A stretch of 64,000 bases of DNA, taken from Hyphomonas johnsonii MHS-2 (GTDB lineage Bacteria; Pseudomonadota; Alphaproteobacteria; Caulobacterales; Hyphomonadaceae). The translations under genes and the position numbers were made by a program. Where the stretch lies: assembly GCF_000685275.1 (NCBI RefSeq), contig NZ_ARYK01000002.1, forward strand, positions 62,001 to 126,000, in the 5' to 3' direction. Positions 36,091 through 44,647 of this stretch are shown in pieces. Under the pieces are notes generated by a model. That model did not search any database. It was not told the origin of the DNA and was given only the letters and a program-made list of their open reading frames with translations. Numbering within the stretch: position 1 is the first letter of the stretch; every line of letters begins with the position of its first letter.

Positions 36091-37125
36091 TCAGGCGCCC
36101 ATGCCCTGATCCCGTTCACGGCGATTGGCCATGACGGCGTCGATGATATTGAAGACGGCGGCGAAGTCCTTCAGCAGTTCACGCACGCGCTCGGGATCAT
36201 CCAGGCGTTTGAACATGCTGCCGGGCTCGAACAGGTCGCTGCCCTGAAGCGTGATGAACAGCTCTCCCTCGTCAAAGCAGCATTTCAGCTTGCCGCCATG
36301 AAAGGCCTTTTCCATGTCGACCAGTTTCTGCATCAGGTCCGGCGTCAGCAGGAAGCGGCTTTCGACCTGGTCGGTCGTGTAGACCTCGAAGATCTTCTCG
36401 AATTCCGGATCCTCCAGCGCGGCTTTCTGCATGCCTTTCCCGCCGCCAAAGCGGTTGAAAAAGCCGGCGTCGCGCGTGACCAGTGTGCGCCCATAGAACG
36501 TCTTGTCGAAGGCAAAGCGCAGGCACTGGCCCCGGAACACCGTCACCCAGTGCGTCCGCGTCCGGCCCTTGGCGTCAGTCGATTGGCGGCGCTCTTCCAG
36601 GTGGGCCTCGAACAGTTCAAAATCGACGCCTTTGCGCTGGCCGGTCACGAGGTCTTCATAGCTGTCGCGATCCCAGGCAGGCACGATGCCGATCTCGCGA
36701 AGCTTGTGAATCGAATCGACCTGGCCCGGTTCCGCGTTGAAACCCAGCTCGAACTGGCGAGCGACCGGCGTGACCAGCAGGGCCTTCGCCTCCTTGCCAA
36801 GGTGGGCAAGGTCCCTCCCGCCCCACCAGACAAAGCTGAATCCGACGATCGCCCCAACGAAGGCCAGAAACGGCATCTTGGCCACGAACAGACCGAGCAG
36901 GACGCCGAGAACACCGACGGCGCCCCCGACATAGCGGGCCTGCCTGGCCTTTGCGACGGCAGCAATCCGGTCGCCCTCACGCGCCTGCAGGGCCGGCCGT
37001 ATCTCGTCCTGGAACACCCGGGCGAAATGACCGAACCCCTCCGGCAAACCGGACAGGGCATTGACGATCTCCGGTTCGACCGGGTCGGGGTTCCCGCCGG
37101 GCAGGTCGGGCGTGTGGTCAGTCAT
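36091..37125 (-). CDS. DUF3137 domain-containing membrane protein
   Basis: A 344-aa protein. Two close membrane helices (about residues 65-105, YVGGAVGVLGVLLGLFVA and FVGAIVGFSFVWW) are followed by a large cytoplasmic domain. That domain contains TVFRGQCLRFAFDKTFYGRTLVTRD, FEKIFEVYTTDQVESRFLLTPDLMQKL and CCFDEGELFITLQG. The FEVYTTDQVESRFLLTP block is the hallmark of DUF3137 proteins. Their function is not known. It lies 64 bp after ilvD on the same strand and might be co-transcribed. Confidence 0.82.
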   Translation of the reverse strand: MTDHTPDLPGGNPDPVEPEIVNALSGLPEGFGHFARVFQDEIRPALQAREGDRIAAVAKARQARYVGGAVGVLGVLLGLFVAKMPFLAFVGAIVGFSFVWWGGRDLAHLGKEAKALLVTPVARQFELGFNAEPGQVDSIHKLREIGIVPAWDRDSYEDLVTGQRKGVDFELFEAHLEERRQSTDAKGRTRTHWVTVFRGQCLRFAFDKTFYGRTLVTRDAGFFNRFGGGKGMQKAALEDPEFEKIFEVYTTDQVESRFLLTPDLMQKLVDMEKAFHGGKLKCCFDEGELFITLQGSDLFEPGSMFKRLDDPERVRELLKDFAAVFNIIDAVMANRRERDQGMGA

Positions 37126-37189
37126 GCGGCGCGGGCCTCCAATGGCAAAGCCCGGATACTAGACTGACCCGGACCGGCGCTGAAAGGCC

Positions 37190-38917
37190 TCAAATATCGG
37201 CGTAGACGTGGCGTTCGCCATCGAAGCCCGGATGCGTCACCGCACCCTCGTGTGCGGGGCCGACCAGTTTCGCGAATTTCTGCAGCGCACCGGAGCCATA
37301 CATCGTCTTGCGGGGCTTCCAGTTGCGCTTGCGATCTTCCAGTTCTGCTGGCGTCAGGCGAACGTCGATCGTGCCTGCAATGGCATCCAGGACAATGATG
37401 TCGCCATCCTGGACCAGGCCGATCGGGCCGCCGTCAGCGGCTTCGGGGCCGACATGGCCGACGCAGAAGCCGCGCGTGGCACCACTGAAGCGGCCGTCCG
37501 TGATCAGGGCCACCTTGTCGCCCATGCCCTGCCCGTAGAGCGCCGCCGTGGTCGACAGCATCTCACGCATGCCAGGGCCGCCTTTGGGGCCTTCATAGCG
37601 GATGACGAGGACGTCGCCTTCCTTGTAGTCGCGCTCGGTCACGGCCTTGAAACAGGCAGCCTCGCCATCGAACACACGGGCCGGGCCGGTGAACTTGAGG
37701 TTCTCGAGCCCGGCAACCTTCACGATGGCACCGTTCGGCGCCAACGATCCCCAGAGCCCCACGACACCGCCATTCGGCGAAATCGGGTCAGACGCCTCGC
37801 GGATCACTTTCTGGTCCTTGTTGAACACCACGTCCTTCAGGTTTTCGGCAACCGTCTTGCCCGTGACCGTCATGCAGTCGCCGTGGATGAGTCCCGCGTC
37901 ATAGAGCGTCTTCATCAGCATCGGCACGCCGCCGGCCTCGCCAAAATCCTTGGCGACAAATTCGCCTCCCGGCTTGAGGCTGGCAATATACGGCGTCTTG
38001 GCGAAGATTTCGGCAACGTCCTTCAGGTCGAACTGGACGCCACACTCATGCGCCATCGCCGGCAGGTGCAGGCCGGCATTCGTCGACCCGCCGGTTGCGG
38101 CAACCACCACGGCGGCATTCTCGAAGGCCTTGCGCGTACAGATGTCGCGCGGACGGATGTTCTTTTCAATCAGGTGCATCACCGCCTTGCCGCTTTCGGC
38201 GCAGTATTCATCGCGCTCAAGATACGGCGCCGGCAGGGCCGAGGAGAGCGGCAAGGCGAGGCCGATGGCTTCCGACACGCAGGCCATCGTGTTGGCCGTG
38301 AACTGGCCACCACACGCGCCGTCACCGGGACAGGCAAGCTTTTCGAGGGCGTGCAGCTTTTCTTCCGTCATGTCGTTCGAACCGGCGGCATTGGCGCCAA
38401 CGGCCTCGAACACATCCATCACCGTGACATCCTTGCCTTCGAAACGGCCGGGCAGGATCGACCCGCCATAGATGAACACCGACGGCACGTTGAGGCGCAG
38501 CATCGCCATCATCATGCCCGGAAGGGACTTGTCGCACCCGGCAACACCGACCAGCGCATCATACGAGTGTCCGCGAATGGTCAGCTCGACGGAGTCGGCG
38601 ATCACTTCGCGGCTGACCAGCGACGACCGCATGCCTTCATGCCCCATCGCGATGCCGTCCGTGACGGTGATCGTGCAGAACTCACGTGGCGTCCCGTCAG
38701 CGGCCTTGACGCCCTTGCTGGCAGCATGCGCCTGGCGCATCAGCGCCGTATTGCAGGGCGCCGCCTCGTTCCAGCACGACGCCACGCCGACGAAAGGCTT
38801 CCTGATATCCTTGGTCGAGAGGCCCATCGCGTAATAGTATGAACGGTGCGGCGCGCGCTCGGGCCCTTCGGTCACATGGCGCGACGGCAGCTTGGATTTG
38901 TCCCAGGTCTTGGTCAT
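37190..38917 (-). CDS. ilvD: dihydroxy-acid dehydratase
   Basis: This 575-aa Fe-S dehydratase makes the 2-keto acids of valine and isoleucine synthesis. Cys ligands are in [23 protein letters not shown] and [16 protein letters not shown], which is the IlvD/Edd signature. The C-terminal [19 protein letters not shown] is also standard. It is a stand-alone gene with a 132-bp upstream spacer containing a weak hairpin. The length and the motifs favour IlvD over phosphogluconate dehydratase or sugar-acid dehydratases. Confidence 0.96.
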   Translation of the reverse strand: MTKTWDKSKLPSRHVTEGPERAPHRSYYYAMGLSTKDIRKPFVGVASCWNEAAPCNTALMRQAHAASKGVKAADGTPREFCTITVTDGIAMGHEGMRSSLVSREVIADSVELTIRGHSYDALVGVAGCDKSLPGMMMAMLRLNVPSVFIYGGSILPGRFEGKDVTVMDVFEAVGANAAGSNDMTEEKLHALEKLACPGDGACGGQFTANTMACVSEAIGLALPLSSALPAPYLERDEYCAESGKAVMHLIEKNIRPRDICTRKAFENAAVVVAATGGSTNAGLHLPAMAHECGVQFDLKDVAEIFAKTPYIASLKPGGEFVAKDFGEAGGVPMLMKTLYDAGLIHGDCMTVTGKTVAENLKDVVFNKDQKVIREASDPISPNGGVVGLWGSLAPNGAIVKVAGLENLKFTGPARVFDGEAACFKAVTERDYKEGDVLVIRYEGPKGGPGMREMLSTTAALYGQGMGDKVALITDGRFSGATRGFCVGHVGPEAADGGPIGLVQDGDIIVLDAIAGTIDVRLTPAELEDRKRNWKPRKTMYGSGALQKFAKLVGPAHEGAVTHPGFDGERHVYADI

Positions 38918-38973
38918 GTCAGGTCTTTCGTGAAATCAGGTCATCGCACTAGCGCGCAAAGCTAATGCGGAAA

Positions 38974-38993
38974 AGGGGCTAATCGTCACCCCT
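38974..38993 (-). terminator. weak hairpin with T-run upstream of ilvD
   Basis: On the minus strand AGGGG and CCCCT form a 5-bp stem with a 10-nt loop, followed directly by TTTCC. It lies 57 nt past the stop of the leftward aldo/keto reductase and would separate it from ilvD. The stem is short, so efficiency is doubtful. Confidence 0.35.
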
Positions 38994-39049
38994 GCTGGTA
39001 ATTTCTGCCTCGGCTTTACCGTTTCTCGTCCAAGGCTTGCTTCATTTTC

Positions 39050-39985
39050 TCAAACGTCGAGCGCTGTCATGTCATCCGTCGACAGGCTGAGCGCAGCCGA
39101 ACGCAGGATGTCCGTCAACTGGTCGACCGACGTCGCGCTGGCAATGGGGGCGGTTATCGACGGCCGTGCCATCAGCCATGCGAGGGCAACCTGTGCCGGT
39201 GTCGCGCCATGCCGCGCGGCGACCGTATCCAGCGCTGCAAGCACCTTGGGACCGCGCCCTTCCAGGAGGGGCTTCATCTGGCCACCACGCGGGCTTTTCT
39301 TCAGGTCCGCTTCAGTTCGGTACTTGCCGGTGAGAAACCCGCTCGCCAGCGAGAAATAGGGGATCACGCCAAGCCCTCCTGCAACACACACATCTTCCAG
39401 CGCGCCTTCGTACTGGTCGCGGACAAGCAGGTTGTAGTGCGGCTGCAGCACCTCGTAGCGCGCCTTGCCGTCGCCGGCCGCGCCGAGCGCCGCCTTGAGG
39501 CCCGCCCCGTCATAGTTCGAACCGCCCACGGCGCGCACCTTGCCTGCATCGATCAGGCGCTGGTGCGCCTCCAGCGTCTCGTCAATCGGCGTGTCCGGGT
39601 CGGGGGCGTGCGACAGGTAGAGGTCGATATGATCCGTCTGCAGGCGCTTCAACGAGGCCTCGCACGCCTCCACGATATAATCGGCCCTCAGGCCCTTGCC
39701 GCCCTCGCCCATGTCCATGCCGACCTTCGTGATCAGCAGCGTCCTGTCGCGCTTGCCATGCGCGGCAAACCATTCGCCGATCACCGTCTCAGACTCGCCC
39801 CCCGAATGGCCGGGCACCCAGCGCGAATACACATTGGCGGTATCAACCGCATTGAAACCGGCATCGATCAGCGCATCGAGGATGTCGAACGATGTCTGCC
39901 TGTCGGCCGTCCACCCGAACACGTTCCCGCCGAGCACCAGCGGCGCCGTCTTCAGGCCGGACTTTCCCAAGTCTCGCATCTGCAT
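39050..39985 (-). CDS. aldo/keto reductase
   Basis: A 311-aa NADPH-dependent oxidoreductase with a TIM barrel. It has GGNVFGWTADRQTSFDILDALIDAG, the catalytic Asp and Tyr in VDTANVYSRW, and the Lys in LLITKVGM. The His appears in IDLYLSHAPDPD. The cofactor end PSITAPIASATSVDQLTDILRSA is typical of the large YajO/Tas-like group. The ATG at 39985 follows directly on the stop codon of the asparaginase gene, whose last codons carry the GGAG site. The two are thus translationally coupled. The substrate is unknown. Confidence 0.9.
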   Translation of the reverse strand: MQMRDLGKSGLKTAPLVLGGNVFGWTADRQTSFDILDALIDAGFNAVDTANVYSRWVPGHSGGESETVIGEWFAAHGKRDRTLLITKVGMDMGEGGKGLRADYIVEACEASLKRLQTDHIDLYLSHAPDPDTPIDETLEAHQRLIDAGKVRAVGGSNYDGAGLKAALGAAGDGKARYEVLQPHYNLLVRDQYEGALEDVCVAGGLGVIPYFSLASGFLTGKYRTEADLKKSPRGGQMKPLLEGRGPKVLAALDTVAARHGATPAQVALAWLMARPSITAPIASATSVDQLTDILRSAALSLSTDDMTALDV

Positions 39986-41008
39986 CTATTCGTCTCCTTC
40001 CGGCTCGGCCCGGAAGATCGCGGTGCTTGCGCCCTTCGCGCTGATCTCTCCGCGATACATGCCCGCAGAATTGAAGACGAAGTCCACATTGCCCTCGCCG
40101 TCCATGACGATGACGCCGCCGTCCCCGCCGAGCGCCGCCACTTCATCCAATGCAACCTGTGCCGCCTCGCCCACGGAATCGCCGGCCAGCTTGACCCGGT
40201 CGCAGATCGTCTTGGCAACGCCGACGCGGATGAAATACTCGCCGTGGCCGGTCGCAGAGACAGCGCAGACGCCATTCTCGGCATAGGTGGCGGCGCCGAC
40301 GAGGGGCGCATCGCCAACCCGGCCCGGGGTCTTGGCTGTCATGCCGCCGGTTGTGGTGGCAGCGGCCAGGTTGCCATGGCTGTCAATCGCGACAGCGCCG
40401 ACCGTACCGTGACGCTCAGCTGCCGTCCGCGTGCGCTCTTTCAGCACGTGTTCCAGCGATTTCCGCCGCCGCTCGGTGTCGAAATGGCTGTTCTCCACCA
40501 TCTCGAGGCCCTGCGCTTCTGCAAAAGCGTCCGCACCCGGCCCCGCGAACATCACATGCTCTGACCGGTCCATCACGGCCCGCGCGGCGAGGATCGGGTT
40601 CTTCACGTGCATCACGCCGGCAACGGACCCGGCATTGCGGTCACGTCCGTCCATGATCGAGGCATCGAGTTCATGCGTGCCATTGGCTGCAAAGACAGCG
40701 CCATAGCCGGCATTGAACAGGGGACTGTTTTCCATCGGCAGGACGGCGGCCTGCACCGCATCCACTGCACTGCCGCCGTCGCGCAGCACGGCTGCCCCTG
40801 CCGCCATCGCCTCATTCAGGCCGGCCACATAAGCGGCTTCCTGTTCAGCCGACAGGTTTTCACGCAGGATCACCCCTGCTCCGCCATGTATCGCGAGGTG
40901 CCATTCCTGCGGCGCGGACTCTGGCTCCGCGACAGCAACATGCGTCGCGCAGGCGCCCAGAACGGCGGCTGTTGCCGCGACAATAGCAAGGGTTTTCAGC
41001 GTCATCAT
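39986..41008 (-). CDS. isoaspartyl peptidase/L-asparaginase family Ntn hydrolase, predicted lipoprotein
   Basis: A 340-aa plant-type asparaginase. HGGAGVIL opens the alpha part. The self-cleavage site is HGTVGAVAID, where the Thr becomes the N-terminal nucleophile. Then come GNLAAATTTGGMTAKTPGRVGD and ATGHGEYFIR, which form the substrate pocket. The N-terminus is a lipoprotein signal: a hydrophobic stretch and the lipobox LGAC (Cys20), with Ala at +2, favouring the outer membrane. Secreted members exist, but lipidated ones are less often noted. It may hydrolyse isoaspartyl dipeptides in the periplasm. Coupled to the aldo/keto reductase. Confidence 0.9.
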   Translation of the reverse strand: MMTLKTLAIVAATAAVLGACATHVAVAEPESAPQEWHLAIHGGAGVILRENLSAEQEAAYVAGLNEAMAAGAAVLRDGGSAVDAVQAAVLPMENSPLFNAGYGAVFAANGTHELDASIMDGRDRNAGSVAGVMHVKNPILAARAVMDRSEHVMFAGPGADAFAEAQGLEMVENSHFDTERRRKSLEHVLKERTRTAAERHGTVGAVAIDSHGNLAAATTTGGMTAKTPGRVGDAPLVGAATYAENGVCAVSATGHGEYFIRVGVAKTICDRVKLAGDSVGEAAQVALDEVAALGGDGGVIVMDGEGNVDFVFNSAGMYRGEISAKGASTAIFRAEPEGDE

Positions 41009-41045
41009 TGTCTCCAGTTTTCTGGAAACAGGATGGACCCATTAT

Positions 41046-43787
41046 CTAGAGCCCTTCAAGGCTTTTCCGCGCCGCCTTCAGTTTCTCGCGGCGCCCCGAC
41101 CATTCGACGATGCGTTCGCGGTTCTCCTCGACGATCTCGACCGGCGCTTTCGACACGAAGGCTTCATTGCCGAGCTTTTTCTCGGTCGCCATGATGTCCT
41201 TGTCGAGCTGGGCGACTTCCTTGTCGAGCCGCTTGCGCGCTTCGGCGACATCGATCTGGTCGGCGATGACCAGCGCGACCACTGTCTCTCCCACCACGGT
41301 CGACACGGCACCAGTCGGCAGGGTGTCGGTGACCGCGATAAGTTCAAGCCGCGCCAGGCGCTTCAGGATGTCCTCGTGCCGGATGGCGCGGTCTTCGATG
41401 ACAGGCCCGGCACTGACCAGCGAGATCGGAATCTTGGATCCGGCGGGCACACCAAGGTCGCTGCGCAGCGAGCGAATTTCCGAGATCAGGTCCAGCACCC
41501 ACTGTATTTCGGTATCGGCCCCGGAATCCCGCTTGATGTCATAGTCCGGCCAGGACTGGTGCATCAGGAAGCCCTGCGCCTCTACACGGCCTGGCGCACG
41601 GCGTTCCCACAGTTCTTCGGTCACGAACGGCATGAACGGGTGGAGCAATTTCAATGTCTCGTCGATCACATAGCCGCAAACATCGCGCGTCTCCTGCTTG
41701 GCGCCATCATCCATGCCCATCAGCAGCGGCTTGATCAGTTCGAGATACCAGTCGCAGAGTATGTGCCAGATGAACCGGTAGAGCGCCGCGGCAGCGTCAT
41801 TGAAACGGTATTCCGCGATAGCTTTCGTCGCCTCTGCCTCGCAGGCCGCCAACTCGCCGAGAATCCACCGGTTCACCGGGCTCGTCACGCTGGCGAAGTC
41901 GACCTCGCCGGGCGCACCGCATTCGTTCATTTCGGCAAAGCGCGCAGCATTCCACAATTTGGTGGCAAAGTTACGGGTGCTTTCGACCGCCTGTTTCGAG
42001 AGACGAATATTGCGCCCCTGCCCGGCCATGCGGCCCATGAAGAAGCGCAACGCGTCGGCGCCGTATTCATCGACCAGTTCCAGCGGGTCCATGGCATTGC
42101 CCTTGGACTTCGACATTTTCTGGCCCTTCTCGTCGAGGACGAGGGCGTGGATGTAAACGTCCTTGAACGGAACTTCACCTGTAAACTCGATCCCCATCAT
42201 CATCATCCGGGCGACCCAGAAGAAGATGATGTCGAACGCCGTGACCAAGGTGGCGGTCGGGTAGAAGGTTTCCAGTTCCGGCGTCTTGTCAGGCCAGCCC
42301 ATCGTCGAGAACGGCCAGAGCGCAGAGGAAAACCATGTGTCGAGGACGTCGTCGTCCTGCTTCAGCGTCACGCCCTTGCCGGCCTGTGCCTGCGCCTCTT
42401 CTTCGGAATGCGCGACGTAGATTGTGCCATCGTCCGCGAACCACGCCGGAATCCTGTGCCCCCACCAGAGCTGGCGGCTGATGCACCAGGGCTGGATGTT
42501 GTCCATCCAGTTGTAATAGGTCTTCTCCCATGTCTCGGGCACGAACCGGGTCTTGCCTTCTTTCACCGCCGCGATGGCAGGCTGGGCCATGGTCTTGGCA
42601 TCGACATACCACTGGTCGGTCATCCAGGGTTCGATGACCACGTTCGAGCGATCGCCAAAGGGCTGCTCGATCTTGAGGTTTTCGATTTCCTGCAACAGGC
42701 CCGCTGCCTCAAATGCCGCAACAACCTTCTTGCGCGCATCGAACCGGTCCTGCCCGCGATAGGCTGACGGGATGCCGGCCGCATCCGCGTCCTCGCCATC
42801 GACGATATGCGCCGTGGCATCGAGAATGTTGAGCGGCGTGTGCCCTGCCCGCTTGCCGACTTCGAAGTCGTTGAAATCGTGTGCCGGCGTGATCTTCACC
42901 GCGCCCGAGCCCTTCGTCGGATCAGCATAGTCGTCCGCAATGATCGGCACCCGGCGCCCGACAATCGGCAACTCCACGAACTTGCCGACAAGGCCGGCAT
43001 AGCGCGAGTCTTCCGGGTGCACGGCGACGCCGGTATCGCCAAGCATGGTCTCGGGCCGTGACGTGGCGACAACGATATAGTCGCGCATTTCCGACTCCAC
43101 GACATTGCCGTCTTCATCCTTGATCGGATGCAGGTACGTCACACCGTCCGCCAACGGATAGCGCAGGTGCCAGTAATGGCCCGCCACTTCGCGCTGGTCG
43201 ACTTCGAGATCCGAGATTGCTGTCTGGAAATGCGGGTCCCAGTTCACAAGGCGCTTGTCGCGGTAGATCAGGCCCTTGTCGAAGAGTTCAACGAACACCT
43301 TGGTCACGGCGCGCATCATGTTGTTGTCCGGGTCGTTGCGGTCGCCCATCGTGAAGGCTTCGCGCGACCAGTCGCACGATGCGCCGAGGCGCTTCAGCTG
43401 GCCCACAATTGCGCCGCCGGATTCTTCCTTCCATGCCCAGACGCGGTCAACGAATGCGTCGCGGCCCAGGCTGGCGCGGCTTTCATTCTTGCCTTCCGCG
43501 GCCATCTGGCGCTCAACCACCATCTGCGTCGCAATGCCGGCATGGTCCGTTCCCGGCTGCCACAAAACGTTCTTGCCGCGCATCCGCTCGAACCGGACCA
43601 GCACATCCTGCAGCGTATTGTTCAGCGCATGGCCCATGTGCAGCACGCCGGTGACGTTCGGCGGCGGGATGACGATGGAATAGGCCTGCGCGCTGGTATC
43701 GCCGGAGGGTTTGAAGCAGCCGGCTTCCTCCCAGGCCTTGTACAGGCGGGCTTCGGCTTCGGCGGGGTCGAATCTTTGGTCGAGCAT
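41046..43787 (-). CDS. valS: valine--tRNA ligase
   Basis: A 913-aa class I synthetase. The HIGH motif appears as PPNVTGVLHMGHALN near residue 45, and KMSKS as GQKMSKSKGNAMDPLEL. The editing domain with TSRPETMLGDTGVAVHPED lies between them. The C-terminal coiled-coil arm (ARKRLDKEVAQLDKDIMATEKKLG) is present and typical of ValS. No Shine-Dalgarno is evident in front of the ATG. The popZ terminator lies only about 30 nt upstream, so expression may depend on read-through or on a promoter inside popZ. Confidence 0.97.
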   Translation of the reverse strand: MLDQRFDPAEAEARLYKAWEEAGCFKPSGDTSAQAYSIVIPPPNVTGVLHMGHALNNTLQDVLVRFERMRGKNVLWQPGTDHAGIATQMVVERQMAAEGKNESRASLGRDAFVDRVWAWKEESGGAIVGQLKRLGASCDWSREAFTMGDRNDPDNNMMRAVTKVFVELFDKGLIYRDKRLVNWDPHFQTAISDLEVDQREVAGHYWHLRYPLADGVTYLHPIKDEDGNVVESEMRDYIVVATSRPETMLGDTGVAVHPEDSRYAGLVGKFVELPIVGRRVPIIADDYADPTKGSGAVKITPAHDFNDFEVGKRAGHTPLNILDATAHIVDGEDADAAGIPSAYRGQDRFDARKKVVAAFEAAGLLQEIENLKIEQPFGDRSNVVIEPWMTDQWYVDAKTMAQPAIAAVKEGKTRFVPETWEKTYYNWMDNIQPWCISRQLWWGHRIPAWFADDGTIYVAHSEEEAQAQAGKGVTLKQDDDVLDTWFSSALWPFSTMGWPDKTPELETFYPTATLVTAFDIIFFWVARMMMMGIEFTGEVPFKDVYIHALVLDEKGQKMSKSKGNAMDPLELVDEYGADALRFFMGRMAGQGRNIRLSKQAVESTRNFATKLWNAARFAEMNECGAPGEVDFASVTSPVNRWILGELAACEAEATKAIAEYRFNDAAAALYRFIWHILCDWYLELIKPLLMGMDDGAKQETRDVCGYVIDETLKLLHPFMPFVTEELWERRAPGRVEAQGFLMHQSWPDYDIKRDSGADTEIQWVLDLISEIRSLRSDLGVPAGSKIPISLVSAGPVIEDRAIRHEDILKRLARLELIAVTDTLPTGAVSTVVGETVVALVIADQIDVAEARKRLDKEVAQLDKDIMATEKKLGNEAFVSKAPVEIVEENRERIVEWSGRREKLKAARKSLEGL

Positions 43788-43817
43788 GACAGCGTGTGGT
43801 TCCGGTGTGGGTATGGG

Positions 43818-43854
43818 TAAAAAGAAAAGGGCGCGCCTGTTACGGCGCGCCCTT
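43818..43854 (-). terminator. intrinsic terminator after popZ
   Basis: On the minus strand an 11-bp stem is built on GGGCGCGCC / GGCGCGCCC with a GTAACA loop, followed by TTTTCTTTTT. It starts 27 nt past the popZ stop codon. The stem is nearly all G-C, so it should be strong. It ends only 31 nt before the valS start. Confidence 0.85.
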
Positions 43855-43880
43855 CCCTATAACGAATTTGTCGGGTGAGG

Positions 43881-44561
43881 CTAGCGCGCCATGCGGGCGA
43901 TGCGCTGTACCTCTGCTTCGACCTTTTCCTCGACGATAGAAGCCAGGTTGGCATCGAGCCATTCCTTGATCATCGGCTTCAGCAGTTCGCGGACCAGGCC
44001 GCCGATGGTGTTCTCGTCTCCAAGTTCCATCCTGGATATCAACTTGCCAAGCGAACCGGCAGCGGCATCAGCCGTCTGGTCGTTCGTCAGGACGGTTTCC
44101 TGGTAACGCGCGGATGCGGGCATTTTAGTCTCCATGGGAGGGGGGGTGTAAGGTTCCGGCGTGGGTTCGGGTTCAGGTTCGGGCACCGACACGTGGACAG
44201 GCATGGCGTCGTGCGCGTCCGTGATTTCACGAACCGCGCCCAACACGTCCTCGAACGAGGCACCAGCCGACGAATCGTCAACATCAAAGCTGCTCTCCTC
44301 GACGGGCTCAGCCTCTTCGATCACGAAGTCGTTGTCCGACTCCTCTTCAAACATCGCCTGGTCGATCTCTTCTTCGGCAGTCTCGAAGCTCAGGTCATCA
44401 ACGTCATCATTGTCGGCCAAAGTATCAACAGGATCGTCCTGCACGACAGGCGTTGGCGCACCAGGTCGCTTGGCCGTCGCAGCGTCATCTTCAGAGATGA
44501 TCTTGCGAATCGACGCGAGGATTTCCTCCATCGTCGGTTCTTTATGCGCTTCATTGGCCAT
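43881..44561 (-). CDS. popZ: polar organising protein PopZ (DUF2497)
   Basis: A 226-aa protein with the PopZ layout. A short N-terminal helix PTMEEILASIRKIISEDD recruits client proteins. A long acidic, Pro/Glu/Asp-rich disordered linker follows (about residues 30-150). The C-terminal helices GSLGKLISRMELGDENTIGGLVRELLKPMIKEWLD and LASIVEEKVEAEVQRIARMAR drive oligomerisation. PopZ forms the polar hub that anchors ParB-parS and cell-cycle regulators in Caulobacterales and relatives. AAGGGG lies before the ATG. The linker is longer than the roughly 80 residues of Caulobacter. It sits between a tolC-type gene and valS. Confidence 0.9.
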   Translation of the reverse strand: MANEAHKEPTMEEILASIRKIISEDDAATAKRPGAPTPVVQDDPVDTLADNDDVDDLSFETAEEEIDQAMFEEESDNDFVIEEAEPVEESSFDVDDSSAGASFEDVLGAVREITDAHDAMPVHVSVPEPEPEPTPEPYTPPPMETKMPASARYQETVLTNDQTADAAAGSLGKLISRMELGDENTIGGLVRELLKPMIKEWLDANLASIVEEKVEAEVQRIARMAR

Positions 44562-44616
44562 TTCAGCCCCTTGCTCTCAAACCCAGTAGAATCGTTATGA
44601 ATTATGGCTAAGGCGT

Positions 44617-44633
44617 AGCGGTTAACAACCGCT
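44617..44633. promoter_or_regulatory. 17-nt inverted repeat between tolC and popZ
   Basis: AGCGGTTAACAACCGCT has 7-nt perfect arms around AAC. It lies 15 nt past the tolC stop and 56 nt before the popZ start, in an 86-bp gap. There is no T-run. It may be a weak terminator stem or a binding site in the popZ promoter; it contains a GTTAAC core. Confidence 0.45.
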
Positions 44634-44647
44634 TGATGACATTAACC

